From JBDHTO01 sp039808665 (GTDB lineage: Bacteria > Pseudomonadota > Alphaproteobacteria > Paracaedibacterales > JAKBAR01): 20,856 nt of DNA. Each line of letters starts with the position of its first letter. Positions within the stretch are counted from its first letter, which is position 1. The translations under genes were made by a program, and so were the position numbers. The stretch spans positions 1 to 20,856 of the forward strand of contig JBDHTO010000008.1 of NCBI GenBank assembly GCA_039808665.1. Reading direction: 5' to 3'. The notes under the pieces were generated by a model, which was not told the origin of the DNA, ran no database searches, and worked only from the letters and a program-made list of their open reading frames with translations. Below, piece after piece: positions 1 to 7,452 of this stretch.

Positions 1-123
1 AGTCGAAAGTCAATTGGCTAAATAATTCGTAAAATATCGCATAATTTTCACAGGTTTTCAAGGGTATTTCCACGGCGGAATTCCCCTTTTGCTATGTTTT
101 TTCTTCATTTTTTTCCTGTCGTT

Positions 124-164
124 AAGGGAGAGTTATATCCATACCTTTTATGCATCCCTCCCTT
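124..164. repeat. 7-bp inverted repeat upstream of the first gene
   Basis: AAGGGAG at 124-130 is mirrored by CTCCCTT at 158-164, with 27 nt between the arms. Neither strand has a T-run after the second arm, so this is not a classical terminator. It lies just upstream of the candidate promoter at 177-206 and could be an operator or an mRNA or DNA hairpin, or it may be chance. I see no coding sequence in 1-241. Confidence 0.25.
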
Positions 165-176
165 GATAAAAACTTC

Positions 177-206
177 TTGCATATTGAGAATTGACTCCTA
201 TATATC
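177..206 (+). promoter_or_regulatory. candidate vegetative promoter for the secreted repeat protein gene
   Basis: A TTGCAT -35-like hexamer (177-182) is followed after 16 nt by TATATA (199-204), or after 18 nt by TATATC (201-206). The start codon at 242 is about 35 nt downstream, with AAGG upstream of it. The assignment rests on hexamer match and spacing only. Confidence 0.35.
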
Positions 207-241
207 CGTTGTTACTTCACTTTTTTTAAGGTCAAAATAAA

Positions 242-1069
242 ATGAATAAAAAATTTCTTCTCTCTACTGTTTTTATGCTCATGTCATGGCAAGGTATTTT
301 TGCAGGGGCGCCCGAGTTTTCAGGAACGCCTGAGGGGCCGGTAAAACCTAGGGTCTCAATGACGGAGCAGCCTCAAGGAGCCCTTGTCGGGAATATGATT
401 CCGGATACGATGGGGCGTATTCTTGTCAATCTTCCTTTCAAGGACGGGTGGGTGTTTTTAAGTGCGAAAAAAACTCACCGTAACCATGGGGAGGTATGGG
501 AGATTTTTGGGGGTATTCATGGGATTTCTTTGACAAAAGATGAGGATACAGCAGAAAAAATCCGTGGGAAAATTATTCAGGAGTCTCAAGAAACTTTATT
601 GGCTGCGGTTCCTTTGAGAGGTGATTCTTTCACATCGGATATCATGATCAATCTTTTAGAAAATGTTCAAGAAAAACCTTTTCTTTGGGGGAGTTTGCTC
701 AATACTCTTCCGGGGAGGTTATACCCCAAGATCTCTATCGACGCGGGGCATAGAGGCTTGAATAGTGATGCCTATTACGGGAGCTTGGGTCTTAAAGGTG
801 TTTCAGAAACAAGTCGTCGAGCCTATTTGGTTGCTGTTTCTTTGTTAAAAAATCCCGATGGGACGCCCAGTGTTAGCGCGAAAGATGCTCAAAAAATGCT
901 TAATAAAGCAGCTTATTCTGGAAAGCTTGGATTTACGCCAGGTCGTGGAACGTCAACCTCTGGATATGATTACCTGGTAAGAGTTGCGGCACGTAAGAAT
1001 CTCGATGAGACGCCAGGCCTTGGTGCCAAGAATGCTCAAAAGCATTTAAAAAGGTTTAAGCAAGACTAA
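242..1069 (+). CDS. secreted protein with a C-terminal internal repeat, unknown function
   Basis: The 275-residue product starts with a clear Sec signal peptide (MNKKFLLS, a hydrophobic core, cleavage near FAGA at residues 20-23), so it should be exported. I do not recognise a family in the mature part. Near the C-terminus two diverged copies of a 33-residue unit occur 49 residues apart. Residues 191-223 (SRRAYLVAVSLLKN, then TPSVSAKDAQKML) match residues 240-272 (SGYDYLVRVAARKN, then TPGLGAKNAQKHL). The shared pattern is YLV-V, a K-N-D-TP turn and AK-AQK-L, suggesting a repeated two-helix module. The rest is Gly-rich with few cysteines. The ATG at 242 is supported by the signal peptide. The gene stands alone with a terminator just downstream. 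An effector or envelope role is possible but unproven. Confidence 0.8.
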   Translation: MNKKFLLSTVFMLMSWQGIFAGAPEFSGTPEGPVKPRVSMTEQPQGALVGNMIPDTMGRILVNLPFKDGWVFLSAKKTHRNHGEVWEIFGGIHGISLTKDEDTAEKIRGKIIQESQETLLAAVPLRGDSFTSDIMINLLENVQEKPFLWGSLLNTLPGRLYPKISIDAGHRGLNSDAYYGSLGLKGVSETSRRAYLVAVSLLKNPDGTPSVSAKDAQKMLNKAAYSGKLGFTPGRGTSTSGYDYLVRVAARKNLDETPGLGAKNAQKHLKRFKQD

Positions 1070-1096
1070 AAAAGTATTGTATCTAAACTATTAAAG

Positions 1097-1124
1097 AAGG
1101 GGACGCTCTATGCGTCCTTTTTTT
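1097..1124 (+). terminator. rho-independent terminator
   Basis: The GGACGC arm (1101-1106) pairs with GCGTCC (1112-1117) around a 5-nt loop, followed directly by seven T residues. It lies 30 nt after the stop of the secreted repeat protein gene. Confidence 0.8.
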
Positions 1125-1228
1125 ATATGTGTTCTTTAGCAACACTCGATGAATGAAAAAAATCTTTTGCCGGCGCTTTTTAAATCTTTTACAATCTTGG
1201 AACGTTTGACTCCGACTATAGACATATC

Positions 1229-2626
1229 ATGTACCTTAAAATTTTAATGCCTTTGGTGATTGGAACGATCCTTTGGTTTTGTCCGATACCAGAAGGGTTG
1301 AATCCCAAGGCATGGCACATGTTTTCAATTTTTGTGGCAACGATCGCAGGAATTGTCCTTAAGCCCTTTCCCATGGGGGTCATTGCACTTTTCAGTATGT
1401 TGATTGCGACTCTTACCGGTGTTTTGGATCTTGGGAAACAAGCTTTAAATGGTTACTCCTCTCCGGTGATTTGGCTTGTGGTCTATGTCTTTTTTATTGC
1501 TAGGGGATTTATCAATAGCCAACTGGGTACACGTATTGCCTACCTTTTTGTGAGATTGCTCGGTAAATACAGCCTGGGTTTGGGGTATGGTATTGTTTTT
1601 ACAGAATTTCTTATTGCCCCCCTTATTCCCAGTAACTCAGCCCGTGCGGGTGGTGTGATTTATCCCATTTTAAAATCCATGGCGGAGTCCCTTGGAAGCC
1701 GTCCCGAAGATGGCACAGCACGCAATATTGGAAGTTTCCTTGTTCAGGTCAGTTACCACGGTAACCTGATTACAAGTGCCATGTTCTTGACCGCGATGGC
1801 GGCAAACCCTATGGCGCAAAAGATTGCTGCAAAGGCAGGTGTTGAAATTACGTGGATGAATTGGTTTACGGGATCGATTGTTCCAGGTTTAGCAAGTATT
1901 TTAATTATGCCCCTTGTTCTTTATTTTGTTTATCCTCCCAAGCAAAAAGTCCTTCCCCATGCTGTGGGGCTTGCAAAAAAGAAACTTGAGGAAATGGGGC
2001 CCATGAAGCGTGCAGAATGGATCATGATCTCTGTTTTTGGCTTAATGCTGGGGCTTTGGATTTTTGGTATGAATTTTGGTATTGATAGCACAACAACCGC
2101 TCTTATTGGTTTATCAGCCTTATTGCTGACTGAAGTTGTAACCTTTAAAGATATTCTTCGAGAAGAGGATGCGTGGCATACTCTGGTTTGGTTTGCCATT
2201 CTTGTGGCGATGGCGGAATTTCTTCAGGAATTTGGCTTTGTTGGTTGGTTTAGTCAGATGGTAGGTGGTTGTGTGACCGGACTTGAGTGGCATACCGCAT
2301 TTTTGATCCTTATCCTTGTGTATTTTTATAGTCATTATTTATTTGCAAGTAATACCGCCCACGTGGGGGCTATGTATGCGGCGTTTTTAACGGTTGCGGT
2401 TGCGGCTGGAACACCACCTCTTCTTGCGGCGCTTGTTCTTGGTTACTGTAGCAGCCTCTTTTCCCACATGACCCACTATGGTTCCTCTTCAGCGGTTGTC
2501 CTTTTTGGTACCGGGTATGTGCCCATTGGAACGTGGTGGGGCCTTGGTTTCCTTGTGAGTGTGCTTAGCCTTCTTGTGTGGGGTGGTGTTGGTGGTATTT
2601 GGTGGAAAGTTCTTGGGTGGTGGTAG
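1229..2626 (+). CDS. DASS-family Na+-coupled dicarboxylate transporter or exchanger
   Basis: This 465-residue polytopic inner-membrane protein matches the divalent anion:Na+ symporter family (CitT/YflS/2-oxoglutarate-malate translocator branch). The two family signature loops are visible. SNS at residues 135-137 (context APLIPSNSARAGG) replaces the usual first SNT. SNT is intact at residues 374-376 (ASNTAHVGAMY). These Ser-Asn-Thr motifs lie at the tips of the two hairpin loops and bind the carboxylate and Na+. Length and hydrophobicity, with about 11-12 segments and an amphipathic stretch around 235-260, are normal for the family. The likely substrate is a C4/C5 dicarboxylate such as malate, fumarate or 2-oxoglutarate. 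Related carriers in Chlamydiae and plastids exchange 2-oxoglutarate for malate. The gene ends 6 nt before hslO, so the two may be cotranscribed. The exact substrate cannot be read from sequence. Confidence 0.88.
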   Translation: MYLKILMPLVIGTILWFCPIPEGLNPKAWHMFSIFVATIAGIVLKPFPMGVIALFSMLIATLTGVLDLGKQALNGYSSPVIWLVVYVFFIARGFINSQLGTRIAYLFVRLLGKYSLGLGYGIVFTEFLIAPLIPSNSARAGGVIYPILKSMAESLGSRPEDGTARNIGSFLVQVSYHGNLITSAMFLTAMAANPMAQKIAAKAGVEITWMNWFTGSIVPGLASILIMPLVLYFVYPPKQKVLPHAVGLAKKKLEEMGPMKRAEWIMISVFGLMLGLWIFGMNFGIDSTTTALIGLSALLLTEVVTFKDILREEDAWHTLVWFAILVAMAEFLQEFGFVGWFSQMVGGCVTGLEWHTAFLILILVYFYSHYLFASNTAHVGAMYAAFLTVAVAAGTPPLLAALVLGYCSSLFSHMTHYGSSSAVVLFGTGYVPIGTWWGLGFLVSVLSLLVWGGVGGIWWKVLGWW

Positions 2627-2632
2627 ATTAAC

Positions 2633-3478
2633 ATGAATATTTCTTTGCCCTTTCACCTTAGTAAATCCTCAGTAAGAGGACGGTTTGTTCGATTGGAATC
2701 TTTGCCACGGGAAATCCTTGGGCGACATGATTATCCAAGTATTATTAATGCTTATCTTGCAGAGCTTATTCCACTTGCCCTTGCGTTGGCTGGAGTTTTT
2801 AAGTTTCAGGGGATCTTTACCCTTCAGGCCCAAGGCGGCGGAGGGTCACCTGTAAAATTTATGGTCGTTGATGTGGATTCCGAGGGACACGTGCGTGCGT
2901 GTGCTAATTTTGATGAGGAAAAAGTCGCCAATCTTTCCACAACAAGTTTGATGAACCTGTTTGGTGAGGGATACATCGCCTATACCATTGATCAGGGGGA
3001 TCACACAGAGCGATACCAAGGTATTGTGGAAATGAAGGGTAATTCTTTTTCAGAGTGTCTTCAGCATTACTTCAGGCAATCTGAGCAGCTTGAAACATCC
3101 TTTTATGTGACATCTAATGAAAATTATATGTCGGCGTGTTTGATGATTCAAAAACTTCCTTTTAATCCAGAAACGGATCCGGATGATTATGATGGTTGGT
3201 TTACGGCCAATGCTCTTCTTTCAACGATCAAAAAGGACGAGGCACTGGGCGAGAATACTATGGAAGAAGTGCTTCACCGACTGTTTTGGCAAGAAGGACT
3301 TTCTGTTCACGCTTCTCAGGGGTTTAGTTTTAAATGCCGTTGTAGTCAGGAAAAGATTATCTTTGTCCTCAAAACATTGCCCGAAGAGGATATTGAAGCC
3401 ATTACAAAGGATGGGAAAATAACAGTAACTTGTGATTATTGCAGTGAAAGTTATCAATTTATTCCACCATTGACATAA
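2633..3478 (+). CDS. hslO: Hsp33 redox-regulated holdase chaperone
   Basis: The 281-residue product has the normal Hsp33 length. The N-terminal core has the family motif RGRFVRLE near residues 15-22. The middle has GEGYIAYTIDQGDHTERYQG, typical of the substrate-binding domain. The C-terminal zinc switch is complete: C235-x-C237 (KCRCSQ) and C267-xx-C270 (CDYC). In the family these four cysteines hold Zn2+ when reduced; oxidation releases zinc, unfolds the linker and switches on ATP-independent holdase activity in the cytosol. It follows the DASS carrier after 6 nt, with no separate promoter evident. All switch cysteines are present, so it is likely functional in oxidative or hypochlorite stress, which would suit a host-associated cell. 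Confidence 0.95.
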   Translation: MNISLPFHLSKSSVRGRFVRLESLPREILGRHDYPSIINAYLAELIPLALALAGVFKFQGIFTLQAQGGGGSPVKFMVVDVDSEGHVRACANFDEEKVANLSTTSLMNLFGEGYIAYTIDQGDHTERYQGIVEMKGNSFSECLQHYFRQSEQLETSFYVTSNENYMSACLMIQKLPFNPETDPDDYDGWFTANALLSTIKKDEALGENTMEEVLHRLFWQEGLSVHASQGFSFKCRCSQEKIIFVLKTLPEEDIEAITKDGKITVTCDYCSESYQFIPPLT

Positions 3479-3558
3479 AATCTTTCATTCTGTTAAGGAA
3501 ATTTTAAATTTCCGGCGTTCTAATGAAAAGCAGATTGACATGTATATCATGATGTTTA

Positions 3559-4878
3559 ATGGCAATTCATCGGCTTTTCTTTTTTGTCGGCGCCCTGTAC
3601 AGCTTGGCTGCGGTTATATTTTGGCATCTTCCACCAGCAATTGAAACGTGGATACTGCCCGCTTATGTCATGACTGGCGTATGTTTGTTTTACATTATCT
3701 CTACGATGCTTCGTGGAAAGGTTGAGACATTAATTGATGCTGTGAAAAGACTCCCCTCAGATATGACAAAATCCCTTCCCTTGACGGGGGATAAGTCTGA
3801 GATTGGTGAGTTGGCGAGATTGCTTGAAGAGTCGCGAAAAATTGCAGTTGATCAGGGGCAAAAGCCTTCAGAAGATATTCTTGATATTGACACACAACCA
3901 TCACAATCCGTCTCCGTTCCAGAAGTTGCTGCTCTTCAAACTTCCTCTGCATCTGCTCCAAATATTGCTGATTTTGAACTTGCACCGGTTTCTGATCCTG
4001 TTCCAAACATTACCCCTGTTCCAGATACAGGAAACTATATCTCTTCGTCTATTGTATTTGATTTTAAAAAGCACGCTGATGAAAGCTGCAATATGCTTTG
4101 TTCAGTGGCAGAGAAGGTTCAAGAGTTCGCACGTGGCATGAGTGAGCTTAGCCAGTCGTCAAAGGGGAATATGGGGGCCGTTTCTTCTGTGGCGGAAGAA
4201 TCAAGTATGAAGGTTCAAGCCGTAGCGTCTGCTGCAGAACAGCTTTCCGTCAGTATTGCTGCCATTAGCCGTCAGGTAATGGAATCTGCAAATATTGCGC
4301 GTCAAGCTTCTCAGGCTGCAGAAGAGACGGATACACGAGTTAATGGTCTTGCCACAGCTGCGTCAAAAATTAATGATGTCGTTCAGCTTATTCAAGATAT
4401 TGCGAATCAAACACACCTTCTTGCATTGAATGCCACGATTGAGGCAGCTCGTGCAGGTGAGGCTGGAAAAGGTTTTGCTGTTGTGGCGAGCGAAGTGAAG
4501 AATCTTGCCAATCAAACAGCCAAGGCGACGGATGATATTAGCGATCAAATTGAGCAGATTCAGCTCGCAACCCAAGATACGGTGACCTCCATTCGTGCGA
4601 TCAGTGAGATTATTCATCAGGTGAATGAAACAGCCAACGAAATAGCATCCTCTGTTGAGGAGCAAACGGCTGCTACACGGGATATAGCCGCCCATGTTCA
4701 TCAGGTTTTTCAAGGAACACAAGAGGTATCTGAAAAAATTATTGATGTTGAAGGGATGACCAGTGAGTCTGGGGCAAAATCAGATGAAATTGCACGGGCA
4801 TCGAGCCAGATTATGAATCACGCAGCCGAGCTTCAAAAACAATTGGGAATGCTCACAGGGAGCATGCCTCAAGGGTAG
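3559..4878 (+). CDS. methyl-accepting chemotaxis-type protein lacking a periplasmic sensor
   Basis: This is a 439-residue MCP-type signal transducer. Two membrane segments lie near residues 5-22 and 31-50 and are separated by only about 8 residues, so there is practically no periplasmic ligand domain. A HAMP-like stretch follows (about 51-95, ending in SEIGELARLLEE, which resembles HAMP helix 2). Next is a Pro/Ser/Val-rich linker (about 100-165), then a long coiled-coil signalling domain. The hairpin tip, normally the CheA/CheW contact, is well conserved around residues 270-320 (IANQTHLLALNATIEAARAG, then GEAGKGFAVVASEV). The family passes signals to the CheA kinase; input here must come from the membrane, the cytoplasm or a partner. 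No che or flagellar operon is in the window, although a FlhG-like ATPase lies 5 kb away. The start ATG is supported by the first membrane segment. Confidence 0.9.
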   Translation: MAIHRLFFFVGALYSLAAVIFWHLPPAIETWILPAYVMTGVCLFYIISTMLRGKVETLIDAVKRLPSDMTKSLPLTGDKSEIGELARLLEESRKIAVDQGQKPSEDILDIDTQPSQSVSVPEVAALQTSSASAPNIADFELAPVSDPVPNITPVPDTGNYISSSIVFDFKKHADESCNMLCSVAEKVQEFARGMSELSQSSKGNMGAVSSVAEESSMKVQAVASAAEQLSVSIAAISRQVMESANIARQASQAAEETDTRVNGLATAASKINDVVQLIQDIANQTHLLALNATIEAARAGEAGKGFAVVASEVKNLANQTAKATDDISDQIEQIQLATQDTVTSIRAISEIIHQVNETANEIASSVEEQTAATRDIAAHVHQVFQGTQEVSEKIIDVEGMTSESGAKSDEIARASSQIMNHAAELQKQLGMLTGSMPQG

Positions 4879-4911
4879 ATTACTTCTGCTGCTTTGATGG
4901 GGCAAAGAGTA

Positions 4912-4963
4912 AAAAAAAGTGGTGTTTTCAGGGGATAAGGACATTCTCCCACTTTATCTTTTA
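4912..4963 (+). terminator. possible terminator after the MCP gene
   Basis: AAAGTGG (4916-4922) pairs with CCACTTT (4949-4955), and an inner GGGGA/TCTCC pairing is possible. ATCTTTTAT follows. The outer loop is long and the T-run is interrupted, so this is weaker than the other terminators in the window. Confidence 0.35.
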
Positions 4964-4980
4964 TAAAAAAATCTCTAAAG

Positions 4981-5009
4981 TTGTACTTAAGGTAAACAAA
5001 ACCTTATGA
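4981..5009 (+). promoter_or_regulatory. candidate promoter with an inverted repeat in its spacer
   Basis: TTGTAC (4981-4986), 17 nt, then TTATGA (5004-5009) form a moderate sigma-70-type promoter. An inverted repeat TAAGGT (4988-4993) and ACCTTA (5001-5006) with a 7-nt AT-rich centre fills the spacer and runs into the -10, where a repressor could block RNA polymerase. The predicted transcript would start shortly before the AAGGA ribosome site of the gene at 5027. Confidence 0.3.
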
Positions 5010-5026
5010 CATGGAAGGAAAAAATC

Positions 5027-5629
5027 ATGAAAACAACTGTCACTTTACTTTCACTTGTCCTTGCGACAACAGCTTTTTCAGATACATCGAAAAGTGAGAC
5101 GAAAACAGAGTCTGCGGTGGCGCAGACAGCTGTTGCTATTGATCAATCGAAAGTTGCGGATGCGGAAGCACGTCTTGCAAAACTTAAAAAATACTTTGGA
5201 TCCAATGCGGGAAGCGTTGAAGTTGTGTTTAGGTCGTTAAATGGTCACGATGCAACAAATACACCCGGTCAGCGTGAGGCTGTTGAAGGCGACTTCAAAA
5301 GCATCAGCGATCCAGAAAATGGTGTTTCAGGTGTAAAATGTATCCAAGACAGTAAGTTTGTCGCAACCAATAACCCTCGCCAGCTCGATGCGACAACAGC
5401 AAATTGGAAAGATTCACACGGAAATCTTGTCCTCCCTACGTTTGTAGGTGCGCTTAAGGCAAACAAAGAAAAAGGTCTTGCGCATGTAACTTATACGGAA
5501 ACGGTTGCCAATGAAGCAGGTGGGACAACACAACTAACACGTACAGCTGTGATTGCTTCTTCCTCTTGGCTTTTGGGTGCAAAAAACACCTCAGGTAAGA
5601 AATTCCTCTGCTACATCACGGTAGAGTAG
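5027..5629 (+). CDS. small secreted protein, unknown function
   Basis: I chose the ATG at 5027 over the in-frame ATG at 5006. It has AAGGA a few bases upstream and gives a clean signal peptide (MKTTVTLLSLVLATTAFS, cleavage near residue 18). The mature part of this 200-residue form begins with a Ser/Thr/Glu/Ala-rich segment and a short amphipathic helix (VADAEARLAKLKKYF, about residues 43-57). A more globular part follows, with two cysteines (C105 and C195) that could form a disulfide outside the cytoplasm. The spacing of beta-prone strands (GLAHVTYTETV, TAVIASSSWLLG, FLCYITVE) suggests a small beta-rich fold. I do not recognise a family. It is a single-gene unit between its own candidate promoter and a strong terminator. 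Confidence 0.78.
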   Translation: MKTTVTLLSLVLATTAFSDTSKSETKTESAVAQTAVAIDQSKVADAEARLAKLKKYFGSNAGSVEVVFRSLNGHDATNTPGQREAVEGDFKSISDPENGVSGVKCIQDSKFVATNNPRQLDATTANWKDSHGNLVLPTFVGALKANKEKGLAHVTYTETVANEAGGTTQLTRTAVIASSSWLLGAKNTSGKKFLCYITVE

Positions 5630-5645
5630 TTTTTTAAGATATTCA

Positions 5646-5680
5646 AAGGCCCGCGGGATGCTTCTTCGCGGGCTTTTTTA
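5646..5680 (+). terminator. rho-independent terminator
   Basis: GCCCGCG (5649-5655) pairs with CGCGGGC (5667-5673), flanked by AAA on the left and six Ts on the right (5674-5679). It lies 20 nt after the stop at 5629. The flanking A and T tracts would also let it act for the minus-strand genes arriving from the right. Confidence 0.85.
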
Positions 5681-5745
5681 GTCTATCAATGGTAGCTTTG
5701 TCTTGCGTCTTTTGCAGAAGATGTAGGGGTTGTTGATAAAAAGTC

Positions 5746-6138
5746 TTATTGGATCAAGCTCTCATCACTGTCTGTGTGAATCGATTCATCCCCAGAAGAT
5801 GTGTCATTTTCAAAATCCCAACGAGGGTGGTGTTCTTTTAAGAGGCTTTCAAGTATGGCTATTCGAGCTTTTATTCGTGTGATGCTCGATTTTTTTCTGA
5901 GGGACCTGAGAAGATCACTGAGTTTGCTTTCAAGCTCTTTTGTATAGTGCGCCCTTTGTGATAAATTTTTTTTCGCAATCTGGAGTTGCTCACGAAGATG
6001 ATCGTTTTCTTCTTCTAGGGTGCGGAGGTGTCGTTTATTCGTCGTCTCATCTCTACCTTCCGTCCCATCATCCGCCGCGGTTGTGGGGTGTGCGGACATC
6101 ATCACCCATGCGAGTGTGAAAAGTGAAATGATATGCAT
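5746..6138 (-). CDS. small exported coiled-coil protein with an acidic tail, unknown function
   Basis: The 130-residue product has an N-terminal signal sequence (MHIISLFTLAWVMMSAHPTTA, cleavage near residue 21-22). A highly charged, heptad-rich coiled coil follows (about residues 35-105, e.g. LRTLEEENDHLREQLQIAKK), then a Ser/Asp/Glu-rich tail (SSGDESIHTDSDESLIQ). No enzymatic motif or cysteine is visible in the mature part. It lies 63 nt downstream of another minus-strand gene of the same design (signal peptide, coiled coil, charged tail ending in Ser/Asp/Glu). The pair may be diverged paralogues or partners. The family is unknown; envelope scaffold and secreted effector are both open. Confidence 0.7.
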   Translation of the reverse strand: MHIISLFTLAWVMMSAHPTTAADDGTEGRDETTNKRHLRTLEEENDHLREQLQIAKKNLSQRAHYTKELESKLSDLLRSLRKKSSITRIKARIAILESLLKEHHPRWDFENDTSSGDESIHTDSDESLIQ

Positions 6139-6201
6139 TTTTTATATTCTTTATGGCGTGTTTTCTTAAGCTCATCACAAAAAGGTTTAAAAATAATTTA
6201 A

Positions 6202-6828
6202 CTATTCATCGCTTGAAGGATCGTGGTCTCTCACTCTTGCTTTTCGGGTTCCCTTGCGTTGCGTCTTTGCAAAACGGTTATTTCCGTCACCCTGTATTGC
6301 TGCTTTTTTAGAAAATCCACCTTTTTTCTCAGATTTTTTGGAATTTGCTTTTCTATAAAGTAAAAGGTAATTAATCGCATCTTCGGATGTATCCAACAGC
6401 TCAGAAAGAAGCTCATGATTCGCTCCTCTTAATGTGTGGATTTTCTGAGCTTGTTCTTGCGTAAGCTTGAGGGCATCTTGAAGCTGCTTTTCTAGGGCAT
6501 CCACACGTGCGGCAAGATGCTTATTTTCATCTCTTAAACTATCCTCATCAAGAAGATGGATAAGCTCACGTTCTTTTTGAGATACTCCCTCTTCCGCAAG
6601 TGTGGCTTGTAGCTCAGCAACTTCTGTCTTCAATGTTGTGACCTGTGTTTCAAGAAGCTCGTGTGATTGATCTAAAGTGGTATGTCTCCCCTGAATCAAG
6701 ATCTCAGGAAGACCATCAAGGGGAGATTTTCCAAACAGAGAGTACTCCGATACATGATTTGATGCATAGGAAATTACCGGTAAAAGAGTAAAGAGGATAA
6801 AAAAAGAAAAATGAAAAAAATGGCGCAT
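6202..6828 (-). CDS. exported coiled-coil protein with a basic C-terminal region, unknown function
   Basis: The 208-residue product has a strong signal peptide (MRHFFHFSFFILFTLLPVISYAS, cleavage near residue 22) and a long coiled coil (about residues 50-150; leucine heptads in LLETQVTTLKTEVAELQATL and again in LAARVDALEKQLQDALKL). A Lys/Arg-rich region follows (about 158-200, with KKSEKKGG and KGTRKARVRD), ending in DHDPSSDE. The strongly basic tail could bind nucleic acid, phospholipid or cell wall polymer, and is odd for a periplasmic protein. The gene sits between bamE and the second coiled-coil gene, all on the minus strand, so they may form one transcription unit. The family is not recognised. 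Confidence 0.72.
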   Translation of the reverse strand: MRHFFHFSFFILFTLLPVISYASNHVSEYSLFGKSPLDGLPEILIQGRHTTLDQSHELLETQVTTLKTEVAELQATLAEEGVSQKERELIHLLDEDSLRDENKHLAARVDALEKQLQDALKLTQEQAQKIHTLRGANHELLSELLDTSEDAINYLLLYRKANSKKSEKKGGFSKKAAIQGDGNNRFAKTQRKGTRKARVRDHDPSSDE

Positions 6829-6930
6829 AAATTAAATGTAATAAAAAAAGGCTTACACTGATTTATTGGGTATAAGATTTTTTTTCAAGTACTTTTTTAA
6901 TTCTCCTAAGCATATCTTTAATGTTAGAAG

Positions 6931-7368
6931 TTACGGGCCTTTCTTTGGAGCGGTTGTTCCGAATCTTCCAAAGTTTCCAAAGACCTCACGCATAACGCCT
7001 GTTTCGTATCCGGATGTTTCCGTTTTTTCCTTGTTGGGTGTGACGTTGATGACGTTATCTTTTGTGACATGCTCAACTTTTTCTACACGATCGCTGGTAT
7101 CGAAATAAATAGCCAGCACTTTGTTATCTTGCACATCTGGGGCAAAGAATGATTTCGTTGAAATACGACGGGAGACATAGTACCACGCTTTATCTTTGAA
7201 GGAAGATGTTGCAGAGGGGGATCCCAAGATATTTATGACGTCTTGTTTGGTTTGACCCTTTTGAATTTGCTCTGCCTTAACAAGCTCAAAGTCAAAACCA
7301 CGATTATCAATGGTGGGTGTGCAGGCAGTCAAAGCCAAAGCCGCGAAGAAAGAAAAGAAAAATTTCAT
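6931..7368 (-). CDS. bamE: BamE/SmpA-like outer-membrane assembly lipoprotein
   Basis: The product is a 145-residue lipoprotein with the lipobox LTAC (Cys16 when started at the ATG at 7368; the codon before it is TTG). The SmpA/OmlA fold signature is visible: QIQKGQTKQDVINILGSPSA, then the strand WYYVSRR and the beta segment NKVLAIYFDTSDRVEKVEHV. In Gram-negative bacteria BamE anchors to the inner leaflet of the outer membrane and stabilises the BamA-BamD complex that inserts beta-barrels. The tail after about residue 110 (Thr/Gly/Pro-rich, ending APKKGP) is not part of the core fold. It lies 85 nt downstream of rpoH, and BAM substrates such as the barrel protein at 13606 fit with it. Confidence 0.88.
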   Translation of the reverse strand: MKFFFSFFAALALTACTPTIDNRGFDFELVKAEQIQKGQTKQDVINILGSPSATSSFKDKAWYYVSRRISTKSFFAPDVQDNKVLAIYFDTSDRVEKVEHVTKDNVINVTPNKEKTETSGYETGVMREVFGNFGRFGTTAPKKGP

Positions 7369-7452
7369 CAATCAAAGTAAAATAACGCATTGTCTCTACT
7401 TATTTCTCTCATAAAAGCGGTTGTTTTGCAATGATTGCGAGAAAGGGGATTC

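Noticed and set aside
1930..2335. Minus-strand open frames within the DASS carrier gene
   Set aside because: They are antisense to a well-supported gene, have no ribosome site, and their composition is that of the complementary strand of membrane-protein codons.
5006..5026. ATG at 5006 as start of the small secreted protein
   Set aside because: It would put MTWKEKI before the signal peptide, lacks a ribosome site and overlaps the predicted -10; ATG 5027 has AAGGA correctly placed.
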